From Bryobacterales bacterium (GTDB taxonomy: Bacteria > Acidobacteriota > Terriglobia > Bryobacterales > Bryobacteraceae): a DNA stretch of 14,354 bases. How positions within the stretch are numbered: position 1 is the stretch's first letter; each line of letters opens with the position of its first letter. Below the pieces are notes generated by a model. The model did no database searches. It was given only the letters and a program-made list of their open reading frames with translations, and was not told the origin of the DNA. The stretch covers positions 1 through 14,354 of the forward strand of contig PKYZ01000755.1 in assembly GCA_003132865.1 (NCBI GenBank), read 5' to 3'. This document shows, in pieces, positions 13,797 through 14,354 of this stretch. Both the position numbers and the translations under genes were made by a program.

Positions 13797-14354
13797 TTGT
13801 CCTCTTCTTCACATTCCTCCATCCCGTGGCCGCACCTCTATCTGGGCGTGGCGTTGACCACGCTGGCGACGCTGCTGCTGGAGCTGTCGCTGACGCGCAT
13901 CTTCTCGGTGGTCTTTTACTACCATTTCGCGTTTCTAGCGATCTCCATCGCCCTGTTCGGCCTGGGCGTGGGCGGCGTTTTTTCGTACATCGTGGCCGGC
14001 TGGAAGACGCCGCTATTCCGTAAGCTCGGCTATCTCAGCATGCTCAACAGCCTGCTGGTGATGGCGGCGCTGGCCGTGGTCGTCGCGCAGAAAGAGGAGC
14101 CGGGCGTCTGGCGCCTGACCCTGGTCTACTTCACGACGTCGTTGCCGTTCTTCGTCTCCGGAACGATCGTTTCGCTGGCCATTTCGGAAACCGTGGAGCG
14201 CATCGACCGCGTCTATTTCTTCGACCTGTTGGGCGCCTCGGCCGGTTGCCTGCTGCTGGTTCCTTTCTTGAATTACTTCGGCGGCACCAGCACCGTGATG
14301 CTCGTGGCCGTGCTGTTCGCCGCAGCGGGCGCCATCTGGCACAGCATGGCGGGA
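13797..14354 (+). CDS. Membrane protein of the spermidine-synthase-like family, N-terminal part
   Basis: An open frame from TTG 13797 to the right edge (186 residues seen) is very hydrophobic, with about five likely membrane segments. It contains LELSLTRIFSVVFYYHFAF, then LAISIALFGLGVGGVFSY, and later VERIDRVYFFDLLGASAG. These are typical of large bacterial proteins that join a transporter-like membrane domain to a spermidine-synthase/methyltransferase-like domain. The C-terminal domain lies beyond the window, so catalytic capacity is unknown. TTG 13797 is the first start after the in-frame TAA at 13785; TAAGG (13790-13794) lies very close upstream. It starts 22 bp from the divergent DinB remnant, so the promoter space is tiny. 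Confidence 0.72.
   Translation, partial: MSSSSHSSIPWPHLYLGVALTTLATLLLELSLTRIFSVVFYYHFAFLAISIALFGLGVGGVFSYIVAGWKTPLFRKLGYLSMLNSLLVMAALAVVVAQKEEPGVWRLTLVYFTTSLPFFVSGTIVSLAISETVERIDRVYFFDLLGASAGCLLLVPFLNYFGGTSTVMLVAVLFAAAGAIWHSMAG

Overview
The window looks like chromosomal DNA from a high-G+C Gram-negative bacterium, most likely an Acidobacteriota member of the Solibacter/Bryobacter type. This rests on gene content and style (a fused LptF-LptG permease, signal-peptide-bearing TldD-family proteins, a membrane-embedded spermidine-synthase-like protein, toxin-antitoxin debris, DinB and VOC genes). It is an inference from family knowledge, not from a marker gene.

Layout, left to right. Positions 1-1882 (minus) hold most of leuS, cut by the left edge. 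Directly upstream of leuS (1890-2273, minus) is a collapsed endonuclease IV (nfo) gene. It has kept one reading frame through three internal deletions. Positions 2332-3954 (minus) encode a secreted clan-A-like glycoside hydrolase with a clear sigma-70-type promoter at 3993-4021. Parts of this gene are visibly poorer in G+C than its neighbours. The divergent intergenic region carries three perfect 16-bp tandem repeats (4089-4136).

Positions 4230-10049 (plus) form one compact unit. It starts with a signal-peptide-bearing TldD-like metalloprotease with HExxxH. A second signal-peptide-bearing TldD/PmbA homologue overlaps it by 4 bp and has lost all three predicted zinc ligands. A 775-residue LptF-LptG fusion follows 4 bp later. 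The two TldD-family proteins look like an exported counterpart of the cytosolic TldD/TldE heterodimer, made together with the inner-membrane lipopolysaccharide-export permease. Two adjacent hairpins follow. A sugar-phosphate isomerase/epimerase-type TIM barrel is at 10176-11063.

Positions 11063-13774 are an accessory scrap-yard. It holds a frameshifted Phd-type antitoxin, a PIN-domain toxin (vapC) whose 5' and 3' parts lie about 1.2 kb apart, an intact Rpn-like PD-(D/E)XK protein and a truncated second copy between those toxin parts, a FitA-like antitoxin without a toxin, an intact VOC/glyoxalase-fold protein, and a twice-disrupted DinB-family gene on the minus strand. The last segment (13797-14354, plus) is the start of a polytopic membrane protein resembling the membrane-fused spermidine synthase family, cut by the right edge.

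The most interesting points are the exported active/inactive TldD pair coupled to LptFG, the Rpn genes lying inside a broken vapC, and the repeated loss of gene segments by short deletions (nfo, phd, vapC, dinB). No rRNA, tRNA, CRISPR array or complete insertion sequence was seen.
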